Notes: generated by a model from the sequence alone, not told the origin. Numbered from the stretch's first letter, positions 1-13,274 are shown. The stretch: 64,000 bases of DNA from JAWRCU01 sp033542235 (GCF_033542235.1 NZ_JAWRCU010000013.1:156978-220977); one strand, 5' to 3'. Numbers and translations are program-made.

Positions 1-795
1 GGCGGCGATGAATAGCGTGGGGATTTGCAACCTGGCGATGAAATCCTCGCCCTGCACGGCCTCGGATGCGATGCAGGCGGCGCGCACCCAGGCTACTGTC
101 GGGCCGCCCAGCGCGAGCTGTGGCCAGGTTTCGTAGACAGACTGGTTGCGCATGTAACGGCGGCGGTCCGTGGTCAGCACATTGGTTGAAAACGGCTTTG
201 CCTCGCGCGGGCGTCGCCCGCCTCCCATGTACATGCCGCCGAGGCCGGCAGCGTAGAGCGTCGAGGCCATGCGATGGATGGTGCGCATGGAGAAGGGGAA
301 TCCCGCAATCGCCAGTGGCGGTGCGATCAGCACCATGCGGCGCAAGCGGTTGACCATGGAAGGCGTGGAAAGCAGCGCGATCACCGCACCGGTCGAATGG
401 CCCAGCATGTAAAATGGGCCGCGGCAGTCCGGCAGCACAATTTGCTGGAAGAACTGCTCAAGGTCGCGCACATAATCTCGGAAGCTGTCGACGTAGCCGC
501 GCTCGGGGTCTTTCAGCATGCGGTCCGACTCGCCCTGGCCGCGCCAGTCGATGATCGCTACGCCAAGGCCGCGGGCATTGAGGTCGCGGATCGTCTCGAA
601 ATATTTTTCGATGCACTCGTTGCGGCCGGGCAGAACGACGACGGTGCCGTTCAATGGACGACTGGTGGCGGCGAAATGGGCATAGCGCAGCCGCAGGCCG
701 TCCCGTGTGGCCAGGAAGCCCGCAACCGGCTTCTCGGGTGCGGGATTGCCGGGAGTTTCATGCAAGATGCTCTGCATAGGCTGCGTGTGAAGCAT
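1..795 (-). CDS. Alpha/beta hydrolase, lysophospholipase-like (3' end outside window)
   Basis: A partial reading frame enters the window at base 1 and reads leftwards; 265 codons are visible. It has the hallmarks of a serine alpha/beta hydrolase of the PldB/monoglyceride-lipase type: an early strand and oxyanion region (VVVLPGRNE, about residues 52-60), the segment DWRGQGES (83-90) and the nucleophile elbow GHSTG (132-136, predicted catalytic Ser134). The aspartate and histidine of the triad would lie in the missing C-terminal part. The family hydrolyses acyl esters, often lysophospholipids; no substrate can be read from this fragment. The ATG at 795 is the first in frame but lacks a clear ribosome binding site, and an ATG six codons further in is an alternative. 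No N-terminal signal peptide is seen, so the enzyme is probably cytoplasmic or loosely membrane-associated. Confidence 0.85.
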   Translation of the reverse strand, partial: MLHTQPMQSILHETPGNPAPEKPVAGFLATRDGLRLRYAHFAATSRPLNGTVVVLPGRNECIEKYFETIRDLNARGLGVAIIDWRGQGESDRMLKDPERGYVDSFRDYVRDLEQFFQQIVLPDCRGPFYMLGHSTGAVIALLSTPSMVNRLRRMVLIAPPLAIAGFPFSMRTIHRMASTLYAAGLGGMYMGGGRRPREAKPFSTNVLTTDRRRYMRNQSVYETWPQLALGGPTVAWVRAACIASEAVQGEDFIARLQIPTLFIAA

Positions 796-850
796 GATTG
801 CCGGTGATAGGCAGGCGAAATGGCGAAAGCAAGGGAAGGTGGATGAGAGA

Positions 851-996
851 GGGGAGTAGGGGAATAAGGGAGTAGGGGAGTTATTCGGGATCGGCGGGCT
901 AATTAGCGGTCATCACGGAACGCTGCGGCCGCATTCGTAAGAGCCCGTTGAGCCCTATTCCCCTACTCCCGTATTCCCCTACTCCCCTAGTCCCTT
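851..996. repeat. Octamer-type inverted hairpin element, copy A
   Basis: The left arm (about 851-881) is a purine tract built of GGGAGTAG/GGGAATAA-like units. The right arm (about 952-996) is its pyrimidine complement, CCTATTCCCCTACTCCCG and onwards. They are separated by about 70 bases of unrelated sequence. The element lies between the divergent hydrolase and hsp20 genes. It is one of seven elements of the same design in the first 25 kb of this window. The function is unknown; the RNA could fold into a long stem. Confidence 0.8.
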
Positions 997-1010
997 GAAA
1001 TCGAAAGGAC

Positions 1011-1128
1011 GAAGACCCAGATCAACATTGCGACCGCCGCTAGGGGTCGCGGTTCCAGGGAGTCGCCATTCAGGGTCTTCCCGCGAGGGATCGAAACGCA
1101 AACTTGTTGCTCACAGGAGAACAGAACC
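1011..1128 (+). promoter_or_regulatory. ROSE-like RNA thermometer in the hsp20 leader
   Basis: The 5' leader of hsp20 folds as expected for a ROSE element, the heat-sensing leader of many rhizobial small heat-shock genes. An 8-bp stem GAAGACCC (1011-1018)/GGGTCTTC (1073-1080) encloses a hairpin GCGACC (1030-1035)/GGTCGC (1045-1050). The last hairpin pairs CTTGTTGCTC (about 1103-1112) with the Shine-Dalgarno stretch GGAGAACAG (1116-1124), leaving a bulged G in TTGCT opposite the ribosome binding site. That U(U/C)GCU block is the conserved part of ROSE elements. Folding was done by eye; a covariance search would settle it. Confidence 0.6.
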
Positions 1129-1593
1129 ATGCGTCACGTCGATTTTGCCCCCCTTTATCGTTCGACCGTCGGCTTCGACCGTCTCTTTTCGCTTCTCGAC
1201 ACTCTCGGAACGCCCGATAACGGGCAAACCTATCCGCCCTACAACATCGAGCGGACCGGCGAGAACGCCTATCGCATCTCGATGGCGGTCGCCGGGTTTT
1301 CCGAGCCGGAGATTTCTATCCAGGCCCACCGCAATGTACTGACCGTCAAGGGCGAGCGGGGCGAAGAGAAGGATGAGGAAGGCAAGGAAGTGCTTTACCG
1401 CGGTATTGCCGCCCGCGCTTTCGAGCGCCGCTTCCAGCTCGCCGACCATGTCGAAGTGACCGGCGCCAGCCTTAAGAACGGGTTGCTTCACATCGATCTC
1501 AAGCGCGAGGTTCCGGAGGAACTGAAGCCGCGCAAGATCGCAATCACCAGTGACAAGGCCAACGCCAAGCAGATCGAAGCCAAGGCGGCCTGA
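1129..1593 (+). CDS. Hsp20 family small heat-shock protein (IbpA-like)
   Basis: This 154-residue protein is a small heat-shock chaperone that holds unfolding proteins in a refoldable state and acts as large cytoplasmic oligomers. The alpha-crystallin domain spans about residues 35-135. It starts at PPYNIERTGENAYRISMAVA, includes the beta-strand region LTVKGER and ends in the typical core NGLLHIDLKREVPEELKPR. The N-terminal FDRLFSLLD segment is the usual IbpA-like start, and the length is normal for class A rhizobial sHsps. The ATG at 1129 follows AGGAGA at good spacing. That ribosome binding site is sequestered in a ROSE-like leader, so translation is expected to rise with temperature. A strong terminator follows the gene, which suggests a single-gene transcript. 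Confidence 0.95.
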   Translation: MRHVDFAPLYRSTVGFDRLFSLLDTLGTPDNGQTYPPYNIERTGENAYRISMAVAGFSEPEISIQAHRNVLTVKGERGEEKDEEGKEVLYRGIAARAFERRFQLADHVEVTGASLKNGLLHIDLKREVPEELKPRKIAITSDKANAKQIEAKAA

Positions 1594-1620
1594 CGGTCGT
1601 TTTCCGACTTCCGGTCCAGA

Positions 1621-1644
1621 GCGGCGCCTTCGGGCGCCGCTTTT
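1621..1644 (+). terminator. Rho-independent terminator after hsp20
   Basis: A perfect 8-bp stem GCGGCGCC/GGCGCCGC closed by a TTCG tetraloop is followed by TTTTGTTCT. It starts 27 bases after the hsp20 stop codon. It also lies in the convergent gap before the threonine aldolase stop. Confidence 0.85.
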
Positions 1645-1705
1645 GTTCTGGACTGGAGCAGCGTGTGCTCATGTGGGATCGCCACGCCACTCTGTCCACC
1701 AGGTT

Positions 1706-2755
1706 TCAGCCGATCAACTCTCCGAACGCGTCGACGTCGTCCGCGGTCGTCGCGAAGCTGGTGACGAAGCGGCAGATCTTGTCGCCATCGCCGATCTCGG
1801 CCTCGAAACCCTGCGGTGTGTGCCATGTGTGGAAGGCGACACCCTTCTTCGTCAGCCGCTCCCGTTCCGCCGTCGAGGCGATAGCAAAGACCTCGTTGGC
1901 CTGAGGCTCCCAGGCAAGCCGTATCCTTTTCGAAGCGCGGATATGGCCGGCAAGCCGCGCAGCAAGCGAGTTTGCGTGCCGGGCGGTCTCAAGCCACAGT
2001 CCGTCTTCGAAATAGGCGGCGAACTGCGCGGCGATGAAGCGCGACTTCGAAAAGAGCTGTGCAGCGCGCTTATGGATGAAGGCCATCTCGGACGCCTTCG
2101 CCGTGTCGAATAGCACGATCGCTTCGGCGCACCAGCAACCATTCTTGGTGCCGCCAAAGGAGAGGATGTCGACGCCGCGTTTCCAGGTCATCTCGGCCGG
2201 CGTCGTCTCGAGCGCCACCAGCGCGTTAGCGAAGCGGGCGCCGTCCATATGAAGCGGCAGGCCGCGCTTGCCAGCGACCCTGGCGATCGCACCAATGTCG
2301 TCGAGCCCATAGACGGTGCCGACTTCGGTCGCCTGCGTAATGGACACCGCTATCGGCCGGCCGGCATGCAGGGGGTCCCCCGCAAAGCGGGTCATCACCT
2401 GCTCCAGCTTCTCCGGGTCGATCCGGCCAAGCGCCCCGCCGACGGGGCGCAGACGAGCCCCGCCTGCCAGGTATTCCTGCGCGCCGCATTCATCCTCGAG
2501 GGCGTGCGCTTCAGTGTGACAGAAGCCGACGCCGCCAGGCTTGTTCGCAAGCGTCAAGGCCAATGAATTCGCGGCCGTGCCGGTGCCGACGAAGAAGACC
2601 GCGACCTCACGCTCGAAGATCTCGCTGAATTTTTTTGTCACTTGCCTGTCGAGGTCGCTCGAGCCGTAGGCGCTCACGAAGCCGCCGCTATGCATGGCGA
2701 TCGACGCCGTGACCTTGGGATGGGCGCCTGCCCAGTTGTCCGAAGCAAAAATCAT
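1706..2755 (-). CDS. ltaE: Low-specificity L-threonine aldolase (PLP-dependent)
   Basis: This 349-residue enzyme belongs to the beta-eliminating lyase/threonine aldolase family of fold-type I PLP enzymes. It would cleave L-threonine or L-allo-threonine to glycine and acetaldehyde in the cytoplasm. The protein opens with the family signature FASDNWAGAHP. Further on come the PLP-phosphate region GTGTAANSLAL, LHMDGARFANA with the cofactor-binding aspartate, and SFGGTKNG with the predicted Schiff-base lysine. The frame is open for a further 71 codons upstream. I chose the ATG at 2755 because homologues begin just before FASDNW and GGAAC lies seven to eleven bases before it. An ATG six codons earlier (2773) is possible. 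It is a lone gene, convergent with hsp20 and divergent from gltB. Confidence 0.9.
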   Translation of the reverse strand: MIFASDNWAGAHPKVTASIAMHSGGFVSAYGSSDLDRQVTKKFSEIFEREVAVFFVGTGTAANSLALTLANKPGGVGFCHTEAHALEDECGAQEYLAGGARLRPVGGALGRIDPEKLEQVMTRFAGDPLHAGRPIAVSITQATEVGTVYGLDDIGAIARVAGKRGLPLHMDGARFANALVALETTPAEMTWKRGVDILSFGGTKNGCWCAEAIVLFDTAKASEMAFIHKRAAQLFSKSRFIAAQFAAYFEDGLWLETARHANSLAARLAGHIRASKRIRLAWEPQANEVFAIASTAERERLTKKGVAFHTWHTPQGFEAEIGDGDKICRFVTSFATTADDVDAFGELIG

Positions 2756-3139
2756 GATCGTTCCGACATTCATTGTCTCAAAAACCGGGCGGACAATGGC
2801 TGCTTTCGACCACGCACTCAAGGGCCGGCGAAGTTTGCGCGGCACCACAGGACGGGCAAGCTGATGCGCAACGAAATTGCGGCAAGGCGACTCCTTACGA
2901 AAGTTCCCGTCGCAATTGAGTGAAAAAATTCGCGAATCGGTCTTGCTGGCTTTGTGGATTTCTGTCATACCGAATTTAGGACAGCATTACTGTCATAATT
3001 AACGAAGCAAGCAGGCTGGATTTGGCGTATGGTTACGCTAGGTCCGGCCTTTGCCGGCCCGCAGACCAGGGCCCCCTCATACCAGGGCATCGGAGCCTCA
3101 TAGGAGGTGACCGCGCCAAAGCAGGACGGAGGAAGGACG
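2756..3139. promoter_or_regulatory. Divergent control region between ltaE and gltB
   Basis: The 384-base gap holds the promoters of both genes. A direct repeat CTGTCATA occurs at 2962-2969 and 2990-2997. GACAG at 2980-2984 forms an imperfect inverted repeat with the second copy, which looks like an operator for a dimeric regulator. No regulator can be named from this. GGAGG at about 3128-3132 is the gltB ribosome binding site. Confidence 0.4.
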
Positions 3140-7867
<4,728 letters not shown>

Positions 7868-7872
7868 AAAAA

Positions 7873-7896
7873 CCGCCGCGCGGCACCTCGCGGCGG
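7873..7896 (+). other. GC-rich hairpin between gltB and gltD
   Basis: A perfect 8-bp inverted repeat CCGCCGCG/CGCGGCGG with an 8-base loop lies just after the gltB stop. It is preceded by a run of A and followed by only two T. It may reduce read-through or stabilise the 3' end of the gltB message, setting the gltB:gltD ratio. It is not a clear terminator. Confidence 0.5.
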
Positions 7897-8004
7897 GTTG
7901 GCCGGGCTCTCGGCTCGGTTCAACGCGACGCGTTGTCAGCACAGTTGGATGACGTTAATTGGCTTCGGCGGCAGATCCGCTCGGGCAGCCACAGGAACGA
8001 AACT

Positions 8005-9459
8005 ATGGGCAAGGTAACGGGCTTCCTCGAGATCGACCGGCAGGTTCAAAAATATGAGCCTGCATCGGATCGCATCAGGCACTTTCGCGAATTCACGCTG
8101 CCGATGTCGGACAAAGAGGTCGAGAAGCAGGCTGCCCGATGCATGGATTGCGGCATCCCGTATTGCCACGGGCCGACCGGCTGCCCGGTCCACAACCAGA
8201 TTCCGGACTGGAACGACCTCGTCTATAACGGCGACTGGGAAAGCGCGATCCGCAACCTGCACTCCACGAACAACTTTCCGGATTGGACCGGTCGCATCTG
8301 CCCGGCGCCCTGCGAAGAAGCGTGCACGCTGAACCTCGAGGACATCCCCGTCGCCATCAAGACGATCGAGCAGGCGATCGCGGACAAGGCCTATGAGACC
8401 GGCCAGATCCGGCCACATCCGCCGGAGAAGAAGACCGGCAAGAGGGTTGCGATCATCGGCTCGGGCCCGGCGGGCATGGCTGCGGCGCAACAGCTCGGCC
8501 GCGCCGGTCACGACGTTCATGTCTTTGAGCGCGAGAGCCGGCCGGGCGGGCTGATGCGCTTCGGCATCCCCGATTTCAAGATCGAGAAGCATTACATCGA
8601 CCGCCGCGCCGATCAGATGCGCGGCGAAGGCGTGACATTCCATTGCGGGGTCAATGTCGGCGTCGACAAGAAGGTCGACGAGTTGCTGTCCGAGTTCGAC
8701 GCGGTGCTCTACTGCGGCGGCTCCGAGCTGCCGCGCCCGGCCGGCATTCCCGGCACCGAGCTGCAAGGCGTCCATGATGCTATGCCCTACCTGGTGCAGC
8801 AGAACAAGCGCGTCGGCGGCGAGGATATCCAGTCCGCCGCATGGCCGTCGGAGCCCATTCTTGCCGGCGGCAAGCATGTGGTGGTGGTCGGCGGCGGCGA
8901 CACGGCATCCGACTGCATCGGCACGGCCTTCCGCCAGGGTGCGGTGCGCGTCACACAGCTCGACATTCGGCCGCAGCCGCCGGAAAGGGAAGACAAGCTG
9001 ACGGTGTGGCCTTACTGGGCGACCAAGATGCGCACGTCTTCCTCGCAGGCCGAGGGCGCCGAACGCGAGTTCCAGGTCGCGACGCTGGAGTTCATCGGCG
9101 AAGAGGGCGTGCTGGTCGGCGTCCGCTGCTGTGAGGTCGACGACAAGCGCAAGCCGGTGCCCGGGACCGAATTCGTGATCCGCGCCGATCTCGCTTTCAT
9201 CGCAATCGGGTTCGCTGGTCCGCGCAAGGAAGGCGTGATCGGTGAGCTGGGCGAGCGACTGAAGACCGTGGTGGACGCCCGCCACTCGACCAATGTCGAA
9301 GCCAATGACCGCGACTATAGGACGAGCCTCGACAGGCTGTTTGCCGCCGGCGACGTCCGCCGTGGCCAGTCGCTGGTCGTATGGGCGATCCGCGAGGGCA
9401 GGCAGGCGGCGGCTTCTATCGACGACTACCTGATGGGGTCGACGGTGTTGCCGAGATGA
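8005..9459 (+). CDS. gltD: Glutamate synthase (NADPH) small subunit
   Basis: This 484-residue beta subunit of GOGAT takes electrons from NADPH through FAD and passes them through 4Fe-4S clusters to GltB. Two cysteine groups near the N terminus (CMDCGIPYCHGPTGCP and CPAPCEEAC) bind the clusters. GSGPAGMAAAQQLG is the FAD-binding motif, and VVVGGGDTASDCIG is the NADPH-binding motif that is followed by a second FAD segment containing AAGDVRRGQSL. The length is normal. The ATG at 8005 follows AGGAA; the frame is open from 7933 but upstream codons lack a ribosome binding site. It forms an operon with gltB and is convergent with the SGNH hydrolase gene across an octamer-type repeat. Confidence 0.97.
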   Translation: MGKVTGFLEIDRQVQKYEPASDRIRHFREFTLPMSDKEVEKQAARCMDCGIPYCHGPTGCPVHNQIPDWNDLVYNGDWESAIRNLHSTNNFPDWTGRICPAPCEEACTLNLEDIPVAIKTIEQAIADKAYETGQIRPHPPEKKTGKRVAIIGSGPAGMAAAQQLGRAGHDVHVFERESRPGGLMRFGIPDFKIEKHYIDRRADQMRGEGVTFHCGVNVGVDKKVDELLSEFDAVLYCGGSELPRPAGIPGTELQGVHDAMPYLVQQNKRVGGEDIQSAAWPSEPILAGGKHVVVVGGGDTASDCIGTAFRQGAVRVTQLDIRPQPPEREDKLTVWPYWATKMRTSSSQAEGAEREFQVATLEFIGEEGVLVGVRCCEVDDKRKPVPGTEFVIRADLAFIAIGFAGPRKEGVIGELGERLKTVVDARHSTNVEANDRDYRTSLDRLFAAGDVRRGQSLVVWAIREGRQAAASIDDYLMGSTVLPR

Positions 9460-9461
9460 TG

Positions 9462-9576
9462 AGGGGGTAGGGGAGTAAGGGAATAGGGCAATTGGGCAAT
9501 AGGGCAATAGGGCAATAGGGCAATAGCTTTTCCTCCCCCTACTGCCCTATTGCCTTATTGCCCTATTCCCTTACCC
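9462..9576. repeat. Octamer-type inverted hairpin element, copy B
   Basis: The left arm (9462-9525) consists of GGGCAATA units and variants in tandem with an 8-bp period. The right arm (9532-9576) is the complementary TGCCCTAT series, with a loop of only about six bases. It fills the convergent gap between gltD and the SGNH hydrolase. The right arm overlaps the last codons of the hydrolase gene, so the repeat provides that gene's stop codon. Confidence 0.85.
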
Positions 9577-10855
9577 CAGCAGCAACTGCCGCTGGAGCTG
9601 ATGCGCTAGCGGCAGCCGGTGCTGCGCCTCCGAAATCGTCGGCGCGCCCGGGGGCGGCGGCCGAGGCGATGCCCTCGACGACGAGCTTCTCGGCGACAGT
9701 TCTTGTCTCGACCTTGGGCTCGGGTTTCGAGCCGAGCAGCACCTGGCCACCATCGATCTCAGGATCGTCGATCGCCATCGGCGCTGTGCGGTCGACATTG
9801 ATATTGGCCGGTGCCGCCGGTCCCACGCTTTGAGGGCTCGCCAGGCCCGGAGTCGCCGCCTCATTCCCCAAGAGCTTGTTGAGCGGCTTCTCGACAAAAA
9901 AGGCCAGCTTGCGCTTTCCGGCTTTCGACAGGCTGACGCCGTCCGGCCCGCGCAGCCTCACCGCCTGGCCGTTCATATCGGGACCGTTCATGATGAAGGC
10001 GCCGTTCTCGTCGACGAAACCATCCCATACGTCGACAAAAACGCCGCCCGCCTGTTCCGCGGATTTCCGATAGATGTCGTTGAAGGCGAGGAGGTCGGAT
10101 GAGACCTTGGGTGATTTGAACGCCGGCATGCCAACCCAGGCAAAAGGTACCTTGCGCTCCTTGAGCACGCCCACAAGCGCATCCGTCCGTGCCTGGTATT
10201 CCTTGATCCAGCTGTCGCTGAGCGGCGGCTCGCGCGTATCTGCGACCTTCAATTGCTGGCGGTCGTTCGCGCCAAGCATGATGACGACCGCGGCCGGCTT
10301 CTCCGTGTCGAGCAGCGTCTTGATCTCGTTCGGCCAGTTGTAGAACTCGTTCCGCACGAGGCCGGAAGAGCCGTTGCTGCGTTCGATGATCTTGATGTTC
10401 GGATTCTGCGAATAGGCGCTGAGAAGGCCTTCCGACAGGCCGCTTGCCATGAAGTCGCCGACCACCAGGACGGTGCGTGCCGCATCGGCCTTCGGAAGGG
10501 CCTCCGGCTCCTCGACGCGCACGACCTCGCCCATCGTCGATCTGCGCGTCTTCGCCTTGCTGCTGGGAGCCCTTTGTATGACGGCCGGCGGCGGCTCTTC
10601 TGTACCGCCGCCGAACAATCTTTCGAGGAGCGGTCTTCTGGGCCTGACCGGTTGCCTCTGAATGTTTACCGGCGGCTCCTCCCTGCCGAATATCCTTTCG
10701 AGAAGATTGGGCGGGCGATAGCGATACGGAATTTCTTCCTGCGCGACAGTCGGCAAGGAGAGTGCGAGCAGGCCGAGAGCACAAGTGAGGAGCGTCAGCG
10801 CAAGGCTGGCCCGCTTTCGTGTCCAGCGCCCCCCGATGCCACTCAGCACGCCCAC
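9563..10855 (-). CDS. Periplasmic SGNH/GDSL hydrolase (DUF459 type)
   Basis: The 430-residue protein is predicted to be exported: a basic start, then a hydrophobic signal segment of about residues 16-38 ending near TVAQ. A proline-rich linker leads to a hydrolase domain with SGNH blocks: block I VVGDFMASG (from about residue 131, with the usual GDS changed to GDF) and block III MLGANDR (about 193-199). DUF459 proteins are envelope SGNH hydrolases, and acyl or acetyl esters are the likely substrates. The start is a GTG at 10855, preceded at good spacing by AGGAG. The preceding transglycosylase gene ends 22 bases upstream, so the two form an operon and a role in cell-wall or surface-polymer de-esterification is plausible. 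The Ala/Pro-rich C terminus ends inside an intergenic repeat that supplies GVRE and the stop. Confidence 0.8.
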   Translation of the reverse strand: MGVLSGIGGRWTRKRASLALTLLTCALGLLALSLPTVAQEEIPYRYRPPNLLERIFGREEPPVNIQRQPVRPRRPLLERLFGGGTEEPPPAVIQRAPSSKAKTRRSTMGEVVRVEEPEALPKADAARTVLVVGDFMASGLSEGLLSAYSQNPNIKIIERSNGSSGLVRNEFYNWPNEIKTLLDTEKPAAVVIMLGANDRQQLKVADTREPPLSDSWIKEYQARTDALVGVLKERKVPFAWVGMPAFKSPKVSSDLLAFNDIYRKSAEQAGGVFVDVWDGFVDENGAFIMNGPDMNGQAVRLRGPDGVSLSKAGKRKLAFFVEKPLNKLLGNEAATPGLASPQSVGPAAPANINVDRTAPMAIDDPEIDGGQVLLGSKPEPKVETRTVAEKLVVEGIASAAAPGRADDFGGAAPAAASASAPAAVAAGVRE

Positions 10856-10877
10856 TCGCAACTCCTGCCTCGAGCTC

Positions 10878-12110
10878 TTACCGGTTCTTCTTCCGCAAGG
10901 TCGACAACACCTCCAGACTTGGGTGGCCATCCTCATTCAAGCCTGCCTGCGCCTGGAAGGCTCGGATCGCCGCCTTGGATCCTTCGCCGATCCTGCCATC
11001 GACCTTACCGTCATAATAGCCGAGAGTCGTCAGCCGTTGCTGCAACTCCTGCTTCTCCTCGAAACTAAGTTTGGTGAAGGGCCGGTTCCAGTCGTTGACG
11101 AGGCCGCCATAGCCGGCAATCTGGTCCGCGAGCAGGCCAACCGCCAGGGCATATTTGTCGGAGTTGTTGTAAGCCTTGATCACGCGGAAGTTCTTGGTCA
11201 TCAGGAAGGCTGGGCCGGAGCGGCCGTCCGGTACCTTCAACTCGGCCTTGTCGCTTCCGTTCCGGAACGGCTTGCCGCTGGCTCGCGTCACGCCCAGTTC
11301 CTGCCATTTCGACAGCGACACCGAGCCACCCGGGAACTTCCGCCCATCGGGGAGGGTGACTTCGTACCCCCAGGTTCTGCCGCTCTGCCAGCCGTTCTTG
11401 CGCAACAGGTTGGCGGCAGTGGCGAGCGCGTCGGGCACCGACCCCCAGATATCGCGCCGGCCGTCGCCGTCCATGTCGACCGCGTAGGCCTCGTAGCTGG
11501 TCGGGATAAACTGCGTGTGGCCCATAGCCCCGGCCCAGGAGCCGGTGAGATGGCTTTCGTCAATGTCGCCCCGCTGCAGTATCTTCAACGCGGCGATCAG
11601 CTGGGTTCTGGCATATTTGGCGCGCCGCGCGTCGCCATAGGCGAGGGTCGACAGCGAGCGCACGACATTGCGCATCACCTTCTTGTCCTTGAGGATCTCG
11701 CCATAGTTCGATTCCATCGACCAGATGGCGAGCAGGACATTGCGGTCGACACCGAATTGCGTCTCTATCCTGTCGAGCCACAGTTTGTATTTGCGTGCCA
11801 TGGCGCGGCCAGTGGCGATAGACTGTTCCTGCACGCGATTATCGAAATAATCCCATGCCGGCGCGATGAACTCAGCCTGCTTGGCTGCCTTCTCCAGCAC
11901 CTCTGGATCCGGGTCCGTCACACCACGAAAGGCGCGGTCGAAGGTCGCGCTGGAGATGCCGCTCTGCATCGCCGTCGCGCGGAAGCCTGCGACCCAGCGC
12001 TGGAAGCCGGCATCGGCCATGGCCGTTCCGGTCGATTGAAGAATGGCAAGGCCGAAGGCTGCGGCCGCGACCAATCCGAGAAGTCCCCGCAGGCACTTGC
12101 GAATGGGCAT
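10878..12110 (-). CDS. Lytic murein transglycosylase (MltB family) with peptidoglycan-binding domain
   Basis: The protein has 410 residues and a signal peptide (hydrophobic core about 8-24, cleavage near TAMA-DA). The MltB-type SLT_2 domain covers about residues 35-330, with the catalytic glutamate in IWSMESNYGE (Glu133). A C-terminal PG_binding_1 domain (LQQRLTTLGYYDGKVDG, about 350-408) anchors it on peptidoglycan. It would cleave the MurNAc-GlcNAc bond to give 1,6-anhydro ends in the periplasm. The frame is open to 12272, but the ATG at 12110 has GGAGGGAACTG before it and starts a proper signal peptide. It is transcribed with the downstream SGNH hydrolase and is divergent from galU across 207 bases. 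Confidence 0.9.
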   Translation of the reverse strand: MPIRKCLRGLLGLVAAAAFGLAILQSTGTAMADAGFQRWVAGFRATAMQSGISSATFDRAFRGVTDPDPEVLEKAAKQAEFIAPAWDYFDNRVQEQSIATGRAMARKYKLWLDRIETQFGVDRNVLLAIWSMESNYGEILKDKKVMRNVVRSLSTLAYGDARRAKYARTQLIAALKILQRGDIDESHLTGSWAGAMGHTQFIPTSYEAYAVDMDGDGRRDIWGSVPDALATAANLLRKNGWQSGRTWGYEVTLPDGRKFPGGSVSLSKWQELGVTRASGKPFRNGSDKAELKVPDGRSGPAFLMTKNFRVIKAYNNSDKYALAVGLLADQIAGYGGLVNDWNRPFTKLSFEEKQELQQRLTTLGYYDGKVDGRIGEGSKAAIRAFQAQAGLNEDGHPSLEVLSTLRKKNR

Positions 12111-12317
12111 CAGTTCCCTCCATGTAGCAATCACGAAAGAGCAATCATGGGCGAACGCGGTAAGCAATTGGTTTACCATAGAACGGGTAGGCGCCTTCAA
12201 TGCCGGCAAAAACATGCCGTAGACGCACCCGGAATGATCTGGTACTCCGCGATTTCGGCGTGAAAATGTCACTTTTTGCTGATGAGACTTTCATATTTCC
12301 GCTGAGGGGCATCCAAT

Positions 12318-13223
12318 ATGAAGAAGGTCCGCAAGGCCGTGTTTCCGGTCGCAGGTCTCGGCACGCGCTTTCTGCCTGCTACCAAGGCTATCCCCAAGGA
12401 GATGCTTACCGTCGTCGACAAGCCGGTGATCCAGTATGTGGTCGATGAGGCGCGCGAGGCAGGAATAGAACATTTCATCTTCGTCACCGGCCGCAACAAG
12501 GCGGTCATCGAAGATTATTTCGATGTGCAGTTCGAACTTTATGACACGTTGGCGCAGCGCGGGAAGGATGATCAGCTTGCGCACCTTCAGCGACTGCAGC
12601 CGGCGCCGGGACAGACCAGCTTCACGCGCCAGCAGACGCCGCTCGGTCTCGGGCACGCCGTGTGGTGCGCGCGCGAGCTCGTCGGCGACGAGCCATTCGC
12701 GCTGCTTTTGCCCGACATGATCATGCAGTCGGAGACCGGCTGCATGAAGGAGATGGTGGAGCTCTACGAGAGGACCGGCGGGAACGTCATCGCGGTGCAG
12801 GAATGCGATCCCGCGGACGCACACAAATACGGCATCGTCGGCAAAGGCGAGACTGTCCATTCCGGTTTCGAGATCACGGCAATGGTCGAGAAGCCGAAGC
12901 GGGGCACCGAGCCCTCGAACCACTACATCAACGGGCGCTACATCCTGCAGCCCGAAATCTTCTCCATACTGGAGGGCCAGGAGCGCGGCGCCGGGAACGA
13001 GATCCAGCTCACCGACGCCATGCTGAAGCTGCTCAAAAGGCAGCCTTTCCACGGCTATCATTTCCAAGGCCGCACTTTCGACTGTGGCTCGCCCGAGGGC
13101 TTCGTCGAAGCGAACATCGCTTTCGCGCTCTGGCGATCGGACATGCACGAGCGGATGGTGGATCTGGTCGATACGCTGTTTGCGGATCTGACGCCGGCTG
13201 AGCGCGGGAGGAAATCGCGCTAG
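12318..13223 (+). CDS. galU: UTP--glucose-1-phosphate uridylyltransferase
   Basis: This 301-residue enzyme makes UDP-glucose from UTP and glucose-1-phosphate. UDP-glucose feeds exopolysaccharide, LPS core and cyclic glucan synthesis. The N-terminal nucleotidyltransferase signature [18 protein letters not shown] is intact. LLPDMIMQ carries the metal-binding aspartate, and the sugar-binding region [11 protein letters not shown] and the C-terminal [11 protein letters not shown] follow. The length is typical of bacterial GalU. The ATG at 12318 follows GAGGGG. It is a single gene with a palindromic element immediately after the stop codon. Confidence 0.95.
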   Translation: MKKVRKAVFPVAGLGTRFLPATKAIPKEMLTVVDKPVIQYVVDEAREAGIEHFIFVTGRNKAVIEDYFDVQFELYDTLAQRGKDDQLAHLQRLQPAPGQTSFTRQQTPLGLGHAVWCARELVGDEPFALLLPDMIMQSETGCMKEMVELYERTGGNVIAVQECDPADAHKYGIVGKGETVHSGFEITAMVEKPKRGTEPSNHYINGRYILQPEIFSILEGQERGAGNEIQLTDAMLKLLKRQPFHGYHFQGRTFDCGSPEGFVEANIAFALWRSDMHERMVDLVDTLFADLTPAERGRKSR

Positions 13224-13226
13224 AAT

Positions 13227-13274
13227 ATTTTGCAGCCAAGTGGAATCACTTGGCGTTGCACAAATGCGGCAAAA
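13227..13274. repeat. 48-bp palindrome-containing element after galU
   Basis: The sequence runs from ATTTTGCAGCCAAGTGG to ATGCGGCAAAA and includes the hairpin CCAAGTGGAATCACTTGG. It begins four bases after the galU stop. The same 48 bases, in reverse orientation with one difference in the hairpin loop, recur at 42732-42779 after the autotransporter gene. T-rich and A-rich ends around a hairpin are compatible with a two-way terminator. Confidence 0.75.

Noticed and set aside
7936..9507. An open frame of 523 codons on the minus strand opposite gltD.
   Set aside because: It is the antisense shadow of gltD, with composition typical of such shadows and no recognisable motif.
9462..9576. A CRISPR array, suggested by regularly spaced short repeats.
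   Set aside because: The units are 8 bp with no spacers and the second half is the complement of the first. No cas gene is present.
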